31,306 nt of DNA from JTS-RE9 sp964649195 (GTDB taxonomy: Bacteria > Planctomycetota > Phycisphaerae > Phycisphaerales > Phycisphaeraceae), in contig CAZYPK010000050.1 in NCBI GenBank assembly GCA_964649195.1, positions 1-31,306 of the forward strand, given 5' to 3'. Below, in pieces: positions 8,699 through 17,064 of this stretch. A program made the position numbers and the translations under genes. The notes below the pieces were generated by a model, which saw only the letters and a program-made list of their open reading frames with translations, made no database searches and was not told the origin of the DNA. The number at the start of each line of letters is the position of its first letter. Position 1 is the first letter of the stretch.

Positions 8699-8805
8699 AA
8701 CCCCAAGCCCGATGGTGAGGCTCCGCGAACCGTCGGGGTAGGTTCGCGCAACAGCCCAGAGAATACCCCGACGGTTCGCGGAGTCTCACCATCGGGCTTG
8801 GGGTT
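8699..8805. repeat. Near-perfect 42-bp inverted repeat between two propeller genes
   Basis: Left arm 8699-8740 and right arm 8764-8805 pair at 41 of 42 positions; the remaining pair is a G-T (G-U in RNA) wobble. The loop is 23 bases (8741-8763). The arms begin with AACCCCAAGCCCGATGGTGA. There is no T tract after the stem, so it is not a typical Rho-independent terminator, though such a stem in RNA could still affect decay or expression of the downstream gene. Confidence 0.9.
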
Positions 8806-8870
8806 GATTGTTCCGTGCGGCCTAACATTTGTTGTTTGATTCGCGCCCTGAGTATTTGGAGACCTCCATC

Positions 8871-10562
8871 ATGAACCTACGTCTCTCTTCAGTCTTCGCG
8901 CTTGTGCTGGCTGTTTCCGCGTTGGCGCAGGACTGGCCGCAGTGGGGCCGCGATGGCTCCAAGAACATGATCGCCCCCGACGCCAAGTATCTGCCCACCA
9001 CCTGGGAGGCCGGTGAACGCAATGACGATGGCGACACCGACATGGCCACCACCAAGAACATCAAGTGGGTCGCCAAGCTCGGTTCGCAGTCCTACGGCAA
9101 CCCCACCGTCGCCGGCGGCCGGGTCTTCGTCGGCACCAACAACGATTCGCCGCGCGACAAGCGTTATCAGGGCGACCACTCGCTGCTCTACTGTCTCGAC
9201 GAAAAGACCGGCGAGTTCCTCTGGCAGTTCACCGTCCCCAAGATCGGTTCGGGCAAGGTCGGCGACTGGGAATACCTGGGCATCTCCTCCTCGCCCACCA
9301 TCGATGGCGACCGCGTTTACATCACCACCAACCGTTTCGAGGTGATCTGCCTCGATGTGAAGGGCATGGCCGATGGCAATCAGGGCTATCAGGATGAAGG
9401 CAAGTATCAGGTGGGGCTGAACACCCCGCGCCCGCCCATCGAAGTGACCAAGACCGATGCCGACATCATCTGGCGGTTCGACATGGGCGAAGAGCTGGGC
9501 ACCTTTCCGCACAACATCACCAGCAGCGCCGTCCTCGTGGTGGGTGATCTGCTCTTCGTCTCCACCTCCAACGGCGTCGATTGGTCGCACACCAACATTC
9601 CCAACCCCAAGGCGCCTTCGCTGGTCGTGCTCAACAAGAAGACCGGCAAACTCGCCGGTGAAGAAGTCACCGGCATGGGCTTCCGCATCATGCACGGCGG
9701 CTGGTCCTCGCCGGCGCTGGGCAACGTCAACGGCAAGGACCTCGTCTTCTTCGGCGGTCCCGACGGCATCTGCTATGCCTTCGATCCCAAGCCCGTTCCC
9801 GATCCGGAGGATCCCGATTTCATGATCCTCAAGGAGGTCTGGCGCTGCGATGGCAACCTGCCCAGCTATCGCTTTGACAAGGAAGGCAAGCCGATTCGAT
9901 ATGTCCGGCCCGACGGTCCCAGCGAATTCATCGCCACCCCCGTCTTCTACAAGAACCGCATCTACATCGCCATCGGCCAGGACCCGGAACATGGCGAAGG
10001 CGTCGGCCGGCTGCTGTGCATCGATGCGACCAAGACCGGTGACATCAGCAAGGATGGCGTGATCTGGGATTACGGCGCCTCGCGCGATCCCAAGGACAAG
10101 AACCCCAAGATCAACCGCTCGATCTCCACCGTCTCCATCGATCAGGGCCTGCTCTACATCGGCGACTATGCCGGCTGGGTCCACTGCGTCGATGCCGAGA
10201 CCGGCAAGCTGCTGTGGAAGCACGACACGCTGGCCCACATCTGGGGGTCCACGCTCGTCGCCGACGGCAAGGTTTACATCGGCAACGAGGACGGCATCGT
10301 CAACGTCTTCCACGTCGAAGGCATGAAGAAGCTCTCCGAAGAGTTCGGCGGCGAGATCAGCACGCAACTCCAAGGCGGCGCGGTCACCGTCACCGACAAG
10401 GATGGCAAGAAAACCAAGCTCGACAAGAGCCGAACCGAAGCCCTGCTCCACGAAATCGAAATGCCAGGCTCCGTCTTCTCCTCCGCGATCTACGCCAACG
10501 GCGCGCTTTACATCGCCACCGGTTCGCACCTCTATGCGATCGAGGAAAAGAAGCCGCAGTGA
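8871..10562 (+). CDS. Secreted PQQ-like beta-propeller protein
   Basis: 563 residues. A signal peptide covers about 1-19 (hydrophobic core SSVFALVLAVSALA, cleavage before QDWPQWG). The mature part starts with DWPQWGRDGSKN, the usual opening of this family, and blades carry EKTGEFLWQF, KKTGKLAG, AETGKLLWKHD and similar. GGWSSPALG and repeated GDRVYI/GKVYIG strands support an eight-bladed-type PQQ-like fold. The ATG at 8871 is chosen over an upstream in-frame start because the signal peptide begins there and GGAG lies eight bases upstream. Its neighbour at 6139 has the same fold. Function is unknown; the export signal places it in the periplasm or outside. Confidence 0.88.
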   Translation: MNLRLSSVFALVLAVSALAQDWPQWGRDGSKNMIAPDAKYLPTTWEAGERNDDGDTDMATTKNIKWVAKLGSQSYGNPTVAGGRVFVGTNNDSPRDKRYQGDHSLLYCLDEKTGEFLWQFTVPKIGSGKVGDWEYLGISSSPTIDGDRVYITTNRFEVICLDVKGMADGNQGYQDEGKYQVGLNTPRPPIEVTKTDADIIWRFDMGEELGTFPHNITSSAVLVVGDLLFVSTSNGVDWSHTNIPNPKAPSLVVLNKKTGKLAGEEVTGMGFRIMHGGWSSPALGNVNGKDLVFFGGPDGICYAFDPKPVPDPEDPDFMILKEVWRCDGNLPSYRFDKEGKPIRYVRPDGPSEFIATPVFYKNRIYIAIGQDPEHGEGVGRLLCIDATKTGDISKDGVIWDYGASRDPKDKNPKINRSISTVSIDQGLLYIGDYAGWVHCVDAETGKLLWKHDTLAHIWGSTLVADGKVYIGNEDGIVNVFHVEGMKKLSEEFGGEISTQLQGGAVTVTDKDGKKTKLDKSRTEALLHEIEMPGSVFSSAIYANGALYIATGSHLYAIEEKKPQ

Positions 10563-10615
10563 CCCTCTTCGACACACCCCCGCACGCCACTCTCCATTGA
10601 ACGGAATTTTTCACC

Positions 10616-10912
10616 ATGCAGATCGACACTCAAGCGACAGGCGGAAAACGGCGCGGCAAACCCGTGTCGCGGGCAACGGTGGTCGCGCTGACCCTCGGCT
10701 TCATATTCGTTCTCCTGATGCGCCATGACTTTTGGAACTGGCACACGGCCCGCCCCCTGCTTTTCGGGATGATTCCCGTCGGGCTTTGGTGGCAGGCGCT
10801 GGTGTCGATCGCGGCCAGCGTGTTCATGTCATTGTGCGTGCGGTTCGCCTGGCCTGAACATCTTGAGGACCTGGATCGGGAAGCCAAACCCGAAACGGGA
10901 AATGACGGATGA
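10616..10912 (+). CDS. DUF3311-type small membrane protein
   Basis: 98 residues with two membrane segments (about 20-36 and 49-74) linked by a short loop with ARPLLFGMIPVGLWWQ, which resembles DUF3311. The N-terminus is basic and the C-terminus acidic and soluble. Proteins of this family are commonly coded just before sodium:solute symporters, and that is the arrangement here, so it is probably an accessory or regulatory subunit of the symporter at 11044. I rely on arrangement and motif likeness; no direct function is known. Confidence 0.7.
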   Translation: MQIDTQATGGKRRGKPVSRATVVALTLGFIFVLLMRHDFWNWHTARPLLFGMIPVGLWWQALVSIAASVFMSLCVRFAWPEHLEDLDREAKPETGNDG

Positions 10913-11043
10913 ATGACTGAAGGAGCGGCAGGGGCGTGGGCCTCCGCCTCGATCGGGTTCGTTTCCTCAACTCTTCCTTCGCCCCGGCGGAACACGCCTC
11001 ATCATGGCCGTGTTGCATCACCCCTCATGACAAGGAATTCTCC

Positions 11044-12924
11044 GTGATCGCTGCATCCGTCGTCTTCGTCTATCTGATCCTGGTGATCTACGTCGGCATC
11101 TTCGCGTTTCGCCGCAAGGAGAGCAAGGAGGAGTTCTTCGTCGCCAATCGCAGCCTAGGCACGTTCGTGTTCCTCATGAGCCTGTTCGGGTCGAACATGA
11201 CCGCCTTCGCCATTCTCGGCTCCAGCGGTCTGGCCTTTCGCATGGGCATCGGCGTGTATGGATTGATGGCGTCGATCTCCGGCATCGTCATCCCCATGTC
11301 GATCTTCCTCATCGGCACGCGGCTGTGGTCCATCGGCAAGCGGTTCGGACACATCACGCAGGTGCAGATTCTCCGCGATCGATTCGAGATGGGGCACATC
11401 GGCACGGTCGTGTTCGCCCTCCAGGCGATCATGCTCGTGCCATACGTCATCATCGGCGTCATGGGCGGCGGAGAGACGCTCGAAGGCGTCAGCGGCGGCG
11501 CGGTGCCTTACTGGTTCGGCGGGCTGATCGTCGCGCTGGTCGTGATGAGCTACGTTTTCTTCGGAGGCATGCGCGGCACGGCATTGGTGAACACCCTGCA
11601 AACCAGCATGTTCCTGGTCTTCGGAACGATCGCTTTTTTCGTCATCGCCAAGGGCATGGGCGGCATCGGCGCGACGGTGGAAAAGATGGTCGAGACGCTG
11701 GATCAGGCCGCCGCCGCGCCGCCGCCCGCCGAGGGGGCCCGGCCGCCGGGGCCGCCGCCCGTGGGCCAGCTTCTCACGCGCGACCGCATCGCCTTCTGGC
11801 AATTCGCCAGTTACCTCTTCATTCCGCTTTCCTCGATCATGTTCCCCCACATCGCCATCTTCTGCCTCACCGCGAAGAAGATGGCCAGTTTCCGCAAGAC
11901 GGTCATTTTCTATCCGATCTGCATCATGGCGATCTGGCTGCCTTCGGTGTTCCTTGGGGCGGTCTCGGGCGGTCGGGATGACGTGGTCGCCGGCATTGCC
12001 GCCGATTCGCGCGAGGTGGTGACCTGGGTCGCCGCCCGCGGCGATGTCTCGAAGGTTCACGACCCGGAAAACAAGTTCAAGCTGCCGGCGCTTCTGGCCG
12101 CCAGCAGGAATCCCGCCGCCGCTCCGCTGCTGTCCGACATTCAGGCGGGCAGGATTGACGAATCGCATGGTGCGCATGTCGAGCTGAGCCGGCGGCTACT
12201 GGAGATCGACGATCCTCCGATCAAAGGCGAACTGCGCCGACTGGCGTCGGGCAACTCCGACGGAACCATGCTCGAGTTGCTTTCCATGTTCGCTCCGGCG
12301 TGGCTGGCGGGACTGCTTGGCGCGGCGATCATGGCCTGCGTCATGGCCTCGGACTCGCAGATTCTGGCTCTCTCGACCATGTTCAGCGAAGACGTGTTCG
12401 CCTATTACGGAGGCAGGAACCGCTTCGGCGAGAAGGCTGAGATCTGGGCGGCACGCATCTTCGTTGTCTGCTGCACCGTCGTCGCCTATATCATCGCCAT
12501 CGCGGTCCATCAGGCGGCCAGCATCTTTGAGATCGCCATCCAGTTCGCGTTCTCAGGTTATGCGAGCATGGCGCCGATCATGCTGGGCTGTCTCTTCTGG
12601 CGCCGCGCCACTCGTTGGGGGGTGTTGCTGAGCACGTTGTGGGTCGCCGGGTGCCTGATCGTCTTCGGTTTCATGCAGGCCACGATCACCGCTCCGCCGA
12701 CGCCCACGGCTGCTCCGATCCCCATCTGGCAGTTGGGCGGATTCAATATATTCGTCCGCGACTTCGCCGGCATCCGATTCACCGATGCCAGGATGCTCGT
12801 GGTCGTGCCCATGTTCCTGGGGTCCGCTTTTCTGATGATTGTCGGGTCGCTGCTCACGGCTGCACCGTCGGCCGGCACGATTGATCGCTATTTCCCTCCC
12901 CGAACCCATACCGAGAATGAATAA
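11044..12924 (+). CDS. Sodium:solute symporter family (SSF) transporter
   Basis: About 626 residues with some 12-13 membrane segments. The start GTG at 11044 is preferred: AAGGA lies seven bases upstream and the first membrane helix (ASVVFVYLILVIYVGIFAF) follows directly. A second in-frame GTG at 10936 would add 36 non-hydrophobic residues. SSF features: FFVANRSLG near 28-36, LMSLFGSNMTAFAILGSSG with the sodium-site region of helix 1, and FFGGMRGTALVNTLQ near 175-189. Two soluble insertions stand out: a Pro/Ala-rich loop (AAAAPPPAEGARPPGPPP) and a ~90-residue charged stretch around 315-405 that interrupts the core. Such transporters import a solute (sugar, amino acid, organic acid) with sodium; the substrate is not readable. 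It pairs with the DUF3311 gene upstream. Confidence 0.88.
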   Translation: MIAASVVFVYLILVIYVGIFAFRRKESKEEFFVANRSLGTFVFLMSLFGSNMTAFAILGSSGLAFRMGIGVYGLMASISGIVIPMSIFLIGTRLWSIGKRFGHITQVQILRDRFEMGHIGTVVFALQAIMLVPYVIIGVMGGGETLEGVSGGAVPYWFGGLIVALVVMSYVFFGGMRGTALVNTLQTSMFLVFGTIAFFVIAKGMGGIGATVEKMVETLDQAAAAPPPAEGARPPGPPPVGQLLTRDRIAFWQFASYLFIPLSSIMFPHIAIFCLTAKKMASFRKTVIFYPICIMAIWLPSVFLGAVSGGRDDVVAGIAADSREVVTWVAARGDVSKVHDPENKFKLPALLAASRNPAAAPLLSDIQAGRIDESHGAHVELSRRLLEIDDPPIKGELRRLASGNSDGTMLELLSMFAPAWLAGLLGAAIMACVMASDSQILALSTMFSEDVFAYYGGRNRFGEKAEIWAARIFVVCCTVVAYIIAIAVHQAASIFEIAIQFAFSGYASMAPIMLGCLFWRRATRWGVLLSTLWVAGCLIVFGFMQATITAPPTPTAAPIPIWQLGGFNIFVRDFAGIRFTDARMLVVVPMFLGSAFLMIVGSLLTAAPSAGTIDRYFPPRTHTENE

Positions 12925-12937
12925 AGGATTGACAACA

Positions 12938-14029
12938 ATGTCCGCGAACACCACCGTCACGCCCACGAGCGTGGAAGCCGCCCGTGCCGCTCTCGATGCC
13001 CATGTCCGAAACATCATCCAGTGGCACTTTGGCGAGGACACCGGCTCGCCGTTCTGGCTCAAATGGAAAAAGAGCGCAGGCTTTGACCCGGTGAAGGAGG
13101 TCGATTGCTTCGACGCCCTGATCGCCAGGTTCCCGCACTTCCAGGATGAATGGCTGCGCGATGAACAGCCCGAGGTCTGGGTGCCCCAGCCCCTGAAGAA
13201 CCGCCCGTTCAACATCTTCGAAACCGGCGGCACCACCGGCATGCCCAAGCAGCGCGTCGGATGGGATGACTACAAGGTGGACTACGAGGAATTCTCCGAC
13301 CGCTACGGCGATGAGGTCTTCCCCCGCTCCGCCTCCTGGCTCATGGTCGGCCCCACCGGCCCGCGCCGCCTGCGCCTGGCCATCGAACATCTGGCCAACT
13401 ACCGCGGCGGGCCGTGCTACTTCGTCGATCTCGATCCCCGCTTCGTCAAGCGCGTCCTGGGCAAAGGTCAGGTCGATGTCGCCAAGGATTACCAGAAGCA
13501 CGTCGCTGAACAGGCGGCAACCATCATCAAGCACCGCAGGATCCAGTGCATCTTCACCACGCCCAAACTGCTCGAATCCATCGGCGAACTCATCAGCCTT
13601 CCGGATGCAGGCATCAAGGGCATCTTCTGCGGCGGCACCAGCATGACCCCGCAGAACGTCCGCTTCCTCTGCGAGGAGGTCCTCGAAAACCGCACCACTT
13701 TCGTGCCCACCTACGGCAACACGCTCATGGGGCTGGCGGTCAGCGATCCTGATTTCGCCAGGAAAAATTACAGCATCACCTACTACTCGCCGCAGCCTCG
13801 CGCGGTGCTTCGCATGGTCGATCCGAAGGAGACCACGAAGAGCGTGGGCTACGACGAATGGGGCCGCGTTGAACTGACGACACTCACGAAGGAATTTTTC
13901 GTGCCTCGTTTCCTGGAACGCGACGAAGCGATCCGCCGAAAGCCGATTGACGGCCTGCCCTGGGATGGCGTGGGCGATGTGCGTCCGTTCGGCGCCAGCG
14001 AAAAGAAGATCATCGAAGGCGTGTACTAA
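12938..14029 (+). CDS. Short adenylate-forming (PaaK-like/ANL) enzyme
   Basis: 363 residues. The ATG at 12938 is chosen because AAAGGA lies nine bases before it; an earlier in-frame ATG at 12917 overlaps the symporter stop and lacks a ribosome site. Seen: ETGGTTGMPKQR at 95-106 (phosphate-binding loop of adenylate-forming enzymes), IFCGGTSMTPQNVRFLCEEV in the middle and FVPTYGNTLMGLAV near 260-273, as in PaaK-like ligases. It is about 60-70 residues shorter than typical PaaK enzymes, ends soon after GVGDVRPFGASE, and seems to lack the small C-terminal domain with the catalytic lysine. It may therefore only form an acyl-adenylate, or need a partner. An iron-type dehydrogenase follows at 14141. 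The substrate is unknown; an aryl acid is plausible from the neighbours. Confidence 0.8.
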   Translation: MSANTTVTPTSVEAARAALDAHVRNIIQWHFGEDTGSPFWLKWKKSAGFDPVKEVDCFDALIARFPHFQDEWLRDEQPEVWVPQPLKNRPFNIFETGGTTGMPKQRVGWDDYKVDYEEFSDRYGDEVFPRSASWLMVGPTGPRRLRLAIEHLANYRGGPCYFVDLDPRFVKRVLGKGQVDVAKDYQKHVAEQAATIIKHRRIQCIFTTPKLLESIGELISLPDAGIKGIFCGGTSMTPQNVRFLCEEVLENRTTFVPTYGNTLMGLAVSDPDFARKNYSITYYSPQPRAVLRMVDPKETTKSVGYDEWGRVELTTLTKEFFVPRFLERDEAIRRKPIDGLPWDGVGDVRPFGASEKKIIEGVY

Positions 14030-14042
14030 AGCCGCTTGCGGC
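14027..14042 (+). repeat. Small GCCGC hairpin overlapping a stop codon
   Basis: The stop codon of the ligase runs into TAAAGCCGCTTGCGGCG, a short palindrome like the one on the apt stop (TAAGCCGCTCGCGGCTTC). No T tract follows. Confidence 0.5.
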
Positions 14043-14140
14043 GTAGCATCACCGGCGCCTTGCTTTCGTTACCATCCAACACTCCCCGCCAATATCGCGG
14101 ACGTGGAAAGAAATTCGCCCACTGAGCCGTTGATCTTTGC

Positions 14141-15322
14141 ATGATGACAGGCCTGATCGGTTTTGATTACCCGGCCCGCACCCGTATCGTCTTCGGCGCG
14201 GGAGCCGTTGATCGCATCGGCGAACTGGCCGGGCAGCTTGGCCGATCGTCCGCGCTTGTCGTGACCGATCAGGGCATCATCAAAGCGGGCCACATCGATC
14301 GCGCGACAGAATCGCTTCGTGCCGCAGGAATCACGGTCACGCTCTATGCCGGTGTCCGCGAAAACCCGACCACGCTTGATGTCGATGAATGCCTGGCCGT
14401 GGCGCGCTCTGAAAACATCGATCTCCTCATCGGCCTGGGCGGCGGCAGTTCGATGGACACCGCCAAAGGCTGCAACTTCCTGCTCACCAACGGCGGACAG
14501 ATGCGCGATTACTGGGGCATCGGCAAGGCGACCAGGCCGATGCTCCCGATGATCGCCGTGCCCACCACCGCGGGCACCGGCAGCGAGTGTCAGTCCTTCG
14601 CCCTGATCGCCGATGCGGCCACGCATCAGAAAATGGCATGCGGCGACCCCAAGGCCGCGCCCGCCATCGCGCTGCTCGATCCGACGCTGACGCTGACGCA
14701 GCCGCGGCAGGTCACGGCTGACACGGGCATCGATGCCCTGGCTCACGCGATCGAGACCGCCGTCACCAACAAACGCAACGAGATGTCCTCGCTCTATGCG
14801 CGCGAGGCGTTCAAGCTCATCGCCTCCAATCTGGATGCGGTGCTCGATCGACCCGATGACCTCGAAGCCCGCGGCCGGATGCAGCTTGGCGCCGCGTTTG
14901 CCGGCGTGGCGATTGAATCATCCATGCTCGGCGCCGCCCACTCGGCGGCCAATCCGCTGACGGCCCACTTCAACGTCATCCACGGCCGCGCTGTCGGACT
15001 GATGCTTCCGCATGTCATGCGGTTCAATGCGGCGCTGCCCGCCGCGGCGCGTGCCTACGAAGACCTCGCCCGCGCCGCCCGGCTGGCTGACAATGGTGAC
15101 GGCGCCCACAAGGCGGTCGATGCCCTCGTCGCCCGTGTGGAGGCGCTGCTCAACAAGGCGGGCATCCCGCGCTCGGCCCGCGAATGCGGCGTGGATGATG
15201 CGATCCTGCCGACGCTGGCCGGCGAAGCGGCCGGGCAGTGGACCGCCAACTTCAATCCACGCAAGCCGACTGTCGAGGATTTTCACGCGCTCTACACGCA
15301 GGCGATGGCGGTCCGTCTGTAG
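14141..15322 (+). CDS. Iron-containing alcohol dehydrogenase
   Basis: 393 residues, normal for group III alcohol dehydrogenases, which oxidise alcohols or reduce aldehydes with NAD(P) in the cytoplasm. Seen: IVFGAGAVDRIGEL (16-29), nucleotide-binding GLGGGSSMDTAKG (98-110), PTTAGTGSE (141-149), and the metal ligands D198 and H202 in TGIDALAHAIE, H267 in LGAAHSAANP and H281 in NVIHG. The usual HPLGA segment reads NPLTA here. Two adjacent ATG codons (14141 and 14144) leave the start uncertain by one residue. The stop TAG is made by the first bases of a repeat (TAGCCGCG). Being next to a short adenylate-forming enzyme suggests it may handle an aldehyde from that substrate, but this is inference. 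Confidence 0.93.
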   Translation: MMTGLIGFDYPARTRIVFGAGAVDRIGELAGQLGRSSALVVTDQGIIKAGHIDRATESLRAAGITVTLYAGVRENPTTLDVDECLAVARSENIDLLIGLGGGSSMDTAKGCNFLLTNGGQMRDYWGIGKATRPMLPMIAVPTTAGTGSECQSFALIADAATHQKMACGDPKAAPAIALLDPTLTLTQPRQVTADTGIDALAHAIETAVTNKRNEMSSLYAREAFKLIASNLDAVLDRPDDLEARGRMQLGAAFAGVAIESSMLGAAHSAANPLTAHFNVIHGRAVGLMLPHVMRFNAALPAAARAYEDLARAARLADNGDGAHKAVDALVARVEALLNKAGIPRSARECGVDDAILPTLAGEAAGQWTANFNPRKPTVEDFHALYTQAMAVRL

Positions 15323-15504
15323 CCGCGACTCAACGAGTCGCGGACGTACACGGACTGAAGGAGGGAAAATCGCGCGGTTGATGAAATGCCTCGAAAACCG
15401 TGAGGCACAGGACAGATCGGGACGCGGAAAAGAGGCCGTCCATCCGCCGCGCCGCATCGCACTCCTTCAGTCCGTGTACGTCCGCGACGTGTCACGTCGC
15501 GGCT
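15320..15504. repeat. Long inverted repeat with hairpins inside each arm
   Basis: Left arm 15321-15363 and right arm 15462-15504 (43 bases each) pair except in the centre of a nested hairpin. Each arm has its own small hairpin: CCGCGACTC-AAC-GAGTCGCGG on the left and CCGCGACGT-GTC-ACGTCGCGG on the right. The inner part also has a hairpin TGCCTC/GAGGCA at about 15388-15408. The last 26 bases (15479-15504) recur identically at 22185-22210. The first bases supply the stop codon of the alcohol dehydrogenase gene. Between 15505 and 15626 I see nothing else clear. Confidence 0.88.
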
Positions 15505-15626
15505 CCTATCCTCAACAGCCCCCACCCCCGCGCCGCAGGCTTTGCACTCCTTTTATCCTCGGATTCACCCGATTCGTCCACGCTTAACTGCCTGAATTTC
15601 CATATTTTATCACCAGGAAATCTTCA

Positions 15627-15642
15627 TACGTACAGGTATAAT
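15627..15642 (+). promoter_or_regulatory. Promoter-like box with flanking inverted repeat
   Basis: TACGTACAGGTATAAT contains a consensus -10 (TATAAT) 42 bases before the propeller start and matches the box at 6040-6055 in 13 of 16 positions. TCATACG (15624-15630) and CGTATGA (15650-15656) form a perfect 7-bp inverted pair spaced by 19 bases around the -10, as an operator would. No good -35 is visible. Confidence 0.45.
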
Positions 15643-15683
15643 ATGGTTGCGTATGACCCCTCTGATTGCTATAGTTTCACATC

Positions 15684-16910
15684 ATGACCCGTCGGCCCCA
15701 TCCTCCCATTCCGCTGATGGTTCTGTCCCTGCTCGTCGCGCTCGGCGGCGGCTTGGCCATCGCCGCGGAAAATGAAAAACCCGTCCCGGCCATCAAGCCC
15801 GACACCACCCGCTGGACCCTTCCACGCGGCGACAGTTCGCAGACCGGCATCGCCCATGCGAAGCTCGCCGACAAGCTCGCGCTCAAGTGGCGGTTCAAGA
15901 CCGGGGCCGCGATCAAGGCCACGCCGATTGTCGCCGATGGCCGGGCGTTCGTCGGCTCCTCCGATGGTCACTTCTACGCCATCGACCTCAAGACCGGCGA
16001 AAAAATCTGGTCCTTCAACACCCTCGATGGCCCGCTCCCCAAGGACGCCGGCAAGAACGAAAAGAAATTCAACGACCCCATCGAAGCCTCCGCCTGTTTC
16101 GTCGATGGCCGCGTCTATTTCGGCGCCCACGATGGCAACTTCTACTGCCTCGATGCCAGGACCGGCAAGATGCTCTGGTCATTCGAGACGCGGGACAAAA
16201 TCACCGCCGCCCCCAATCATGTGAAGTCGCCCGATGGCAGGAGCACATGGATACTCGTGGGCAGCAACGACTCGCGCATGTACTGCCTCGATGCGGCCAC
16301 GGGCAAAAAAATCTGGGACTACGAGACGGGCAACATCATCAACGGCGCGCCGGCGGTCGGTGACGGCGCGGTGATCTTCGGCGGGTGCGACGGCCTGGTG
16401 CATGTCGTGAACATCGCCGATGGCAGGAAGATCAGCGAGGTGGAGATCACCGATTACATCGCCGGCACCGCGGCCGTCGATGGCGACAAGGTCTTCTTCG
16501 GCCATCACGGCAACAAGTTCGTCTGCGTCGATCTGAAGGAAAAGAAAATCGCATGGCAGTTCAGCCAGCGCGATTTCCCTTTCATCGGCTCGCCGGCGCT
16601 GACGAAGGATCATGTGCTCTTTGGCGGCCAGGATCGCCGGGTCCATCTGGTCAACCGCGCCGACGGCAAGGCCAAGTGGAGCTTCCGCTCGCGCGGGCAG
16701 TTCAACAGCTCGCCGGTCATCGTCGGGGAGCGTGCGATCATCGGCTGCGATGACGGCCGGGTCTATATGCTCAATCTCGCCGACGGCGAGGAAGTATGGA
16801 ACTACGAAATCGGCCAGGCCGTCGCCAGCTCGCCGGCGGTGGTCGATGGCATGATGCTCATTGGAAGTGATGATGGATCGTTGTATGCGTTTGGAATGGG
16901 AAGGGATTGA
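15684..16910 (+). CDS. Secreted PQQ-like beta-propeller protein
   Basis: 408 residues. The signal peptide covers about 1-31 (basic MTRRPHPP, hydrophobic LMVLSLLVALGGGLAIAA). The mature part is an almost pure propeller with regular blades: KTGEKIWSFNT, RTGKMLWSFET, ATGKKIWDYETG, ADGRKISEVE, KEKKIAWQFS, ADGKAKWSFRS and ADGEEVWNYEIG, each with a following GxVYFG-type strand. This is shorter and more regular than the two upstream propellers and resembles BamB/PQQ-like repeat proteins. Its promoter box matches that of the gene at 6139. The stop TGA begins an octamer repeat array. It lies inside the candidate aryl-metabolite region but may be a separate unit. Confidence 0.88.
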   Translation: MTRRPHPPIPLMVLSLLVALGGGLAIAAENEKPVPAIKPDTTRWTLPRGDSSQTGIAHAKLADKLALKWRFKTGAAIKATPIVADGRAFVGSSDGHFYAIDLKTGEKIWSFNTLDGPLPKDAGKNEKKFNDPIEASACFVDGRVYFGAHDGNFYCLDARTGKMLWSFETRDKITAAPNHVKSPDGRSTWILVGSNDSRMYCLDAATGKKIWDYETGNIINGAPAVGDGAVIFGGCDGLVHVVNIADGRKISEVEITDYIAGTAAVDGDKVFFGHHGNKFVCVDLKEKKIAWQFSQRDFPFIGSPALTKDHVLFGGQDRRVHLVNRADGKAKWSFRSRGQFNSSPVIVGERAIIGCDDGRVYMLNLADGEEVWNYEIGQAVASSPAVVDGMMLIGSDDGSLYAFGMGRD

Positions 16911-17054
16911 GGCACGAAGGCACGGAGGCACGAAGGGAAAGACATTCAGCCCCGGCTCCGCGCCTTAACCCTTCGTGCCTTCGTGCCTCAATGCCTTCGT
17001 GCCTTCCCCTCCGTGCCTCAATGCCTCCGTGCCTTCTGGAGTCCGTGCCTTCTG
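16908..17054. repeat. GGCACGAA/TTCGTGCC octamer array as an inverted repeat
   Basis: A left array at 16909-16937 (GAGGCACGAAGGCACGGAGG and on) faces a longer right array at about 16970-17054 of TTCGTGCC, CTCCGTGCC and CTTCTGGAG units. The array starts on the TGA stop of the propeller gene and ends with TTCTGGAG, whose GGAG is the ribosome site of the radical SAM gene. A short version of the same octamer is at about 5257-5277. Confidence 0.85.
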
Positions 17055-17064
17055 GAGTTTTTCA

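Noticed and set aside
8699..8805. Intrinsic terminator for the lipoprotein gene
   Set aside because: The stem is far longer than usual and no T tract follows either arm.
6139..16910. The three propeller proteins as PQQ-dependent alcohol dehydrogenases
   Set aside because: I could not see the PQQ-contacting disulfide or calcium-binding pattern of true quinoproteins; only the blade repeats are supported.
16908..17054. CRISPR array
   Set aside because: Units are 7-9 bases in tandem without unique spacers of constant length, and no cas gene is in the window. The same holds for the arrays at 5257, 20635 and 27546.
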